In this document: positions 5,659-6,462 of the stretch, piece by piece
Layout: the number at the start of each line of letters is the position of its first letter
Position numbering within the stretch: the first letter of the stretch is position 1
Assembly (NCBI GenBank): GCA_025353525.1
Contig: JANXOO010000308.1
Coordinates: 1 to 6,462, forward strand
DNA: 6,462 bases
Direction: 5' to 3'
Origin: Schlesneria sp.
GTDB taxonomy: Bacteria; Planctomycetota; Planctomycetia; Planctomycetales; Planctomycetaceae
Program-made: the position numbers and the translations under genes
The notes under the pieces: generated by a model
Database searches by the model: none
Told to the model about the DNA's origin: nothing
Seen by the model: the letters and a program-made list of their open reading frames with translations, nothing else

Positions 5659-6462
5659 TTGATTCTCACGCGTTCCATTCGGCGCAAACTGGTGATCGGG
5701 CTTGCGCTCGTCTTCGCCATGCTTTTGCTCCTTTCGGTCGCAGGACTGTCCGCGATCTGGGCTTATTGGGGTCTGATCGATGATCTGCGTTCGAGTCGCA
5801 ATAGCGATCCGCAACAGACGGATCTGCTGAACGCCATAGCCGGGCTTGCCGAGCCAATGGTCGGGTCGATTTCCCGGCGGCAGGACGACGGATTGCCTTC
5901 CGAACACATGCTGCCGACATTCGAGGAATCAGAGTTCGGGAAGGATCTGTGGAAAGAGCAACCGGACCATCGGGTTCTTCATCTTGACCCCGATGGCGTC
6001 GCACTGGACCCCAATGTGACCCGCCTGGGCCTGATGTTCCACAAGGCACTGTGGGACGAGCGAATCAGCAAAGCACATAACGAACTGGCTGAATTCCGCA
6101 GGCGATGTTCGAACCAGCTGAAATTCGGTACGCAGCAACGAATCCTCTCAGACAGAAGCCTCGACCAGATCTGGCATCGACTGTCCGAGCTGGAAAAAAG
6201 GCCGAAAATGGCCCGTAAATTCGATGAACACCTCATCGGCACAATGTTACTCGATGTGGCTCAATTGGAAACGCTCGTTCGCCAGATCCCCTTCAAAAAG
6301 AATTCCATCGAGTCCGCACTCCGCGCCTCGGAGAATGAAATCCAGTGGCGACTGTGGCTGATCGGTTCTCCGACAGCGATTGTCCTCGCGTTGTTCTTCA
6401 GTCTGACTTACTTCGGCTATCACTGGATTCTGATTCCGATTCGTCGTCTGCACGAAGCGGCA
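5659..6462 (+). CDS. Membrane sensor with HAMP domain, probable histidine kinase (3' truncated)
   Basis: The frame is open for 268 codons to the right edge, so the effector part is missing. The basic start (MILTRSIRRK) leads into a first membrane helix at about 11-36. About 195 residues follow that should lie outside the cytoplasmic membrane. The second half of this region (about 128-225) is rich in charged helical sequence and may form a coiled coil or four-helix-bundle sensor; I recognise no Cache or PAS motif. A second helix spans about 231-255 and runs into IPIRRLHEAA (259-268), the usual first residues of a HAMP linker. This is the architecture of sensor histidine kinases, chemoreceptors and some cyclases or phosphatases; a histidine kinase is the commonest. 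The TTG start at 5659 is supported by AAGGAAG five bases upstream and a promoter at 5592-5620. The gene is divergent from prs and probably unrelated to it. Confidence 0.82.
   Translation, partial: MILTRSIRRKLVIGLALVFAMLLLLSVAGLSAIWAYWGLIDDLRSSRNSDPQQTDLLNAIAGLAEPMVGSISRRQDDGLPSEHMLPTFEESEFGKDLWKEQPDHRVLHLDPDGVALDPNVTRLGLMFHKALWDERISKAHNELAEFRRRCSNQLKFGTQQRILSDRSLDQIWHRLSELEKRPKMARKFDEHLIGTMLLDVAQLETLVRQIPFKKNSIESALRASENEIQWRLWLIGSPTAIVLALFFSLTYFGYHWILIPIRRLHEAA

Noticed and set aside
5435..5662. 75-codon plus-strand open frame ending at the sensor's TTG (TTGA overlap), including a 16-codon leader-like frame from 5612
   Set aside because: Neither start has a Shine-Dalgarno. The 5612 start lies inside the promoter -10 region, so it would not be in the mRNA made from that promoter.
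5401..5907. 168-codon minus-strand open frame upstream of prs
   Set aside because: It overlaps the membrane-helix-coding start of the HAMP sensor and the prs start, and its product shows no domain or plausible start signal.
1..6462. Mobile element, CRISPR array, tRNA or rRNA
   Set aside because: I saw no transposase or integrase frame, no regularly spaced repeats and no cloverleaf-like or conserved rRNA segments.

Overview
The window most likely comes from a planctomycete, probably of the Planctomycetaceae / Schlesneria-Gimesia type. This is inferred from protein style, not from a marker gene. The clues are a large FG-GAP repeat protein, a Hanks-type Ser/Thr kinase with the 'FLTPYQ...LG.F.LL' lead-in segment common in planctomycete kinases, a kinase-receiver fusion, and sparse gene packing with moderate GC.

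Layout, left to right. (1) 2-1864, plus: the 3' part of a gene for an FG-GAP/VCBS beta-propeller protein, cut by the left edge. (2) 1865-2014: a spacer with a candidate promoter for the next pair. (3) 2015-2404 and 2416-3849, plus: a two-gene operon encoding a small STAS-domain protein and, 11 bases later, a Ser/Thr protein kinase fused to a degenerate receiver domain. (4) 3850-4216: a 367-base spacer with a long imperfect hairpin that may end the operon transcript. (5) 4217-4480, plus: a small single-pass membrane protein of unknown function. (6) 4461-5408, minus: prs, ribose-phosphate pyrophosphokinase, whose 3' end overlaps that of the small gene by 20 bases. (7) 5409-5658: a divergent intergenic region with a good sigma70-like promoter and a perfect hairpin. 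(8) 5659-6462, plus: the 5' part of a gene for a two-transmembrane HAMP-type sensor, running off the right edge and starting at TTG behind a strong Shine-Dalgarno sequence.

The only clear functional unit is the STAS-kinase pair. The STAS protein keeps a serine at the usual phospho-acceptor position. The kinase keeps its catalytic residues but has an altered glycine loop, no APE motif, and a receiver domain without the phosphorylatable Asp and the conserved Lys. A kinase-to-STAS phosphorelay resembling partner switching is a reasonable but unproven inference. prs is housekeeping and stands alone here. The other genes show no evident link to one another. The rest is ordinary planctomycete chromosome, and I see no mobile element, CRISPR array, tRNA or rRNA.
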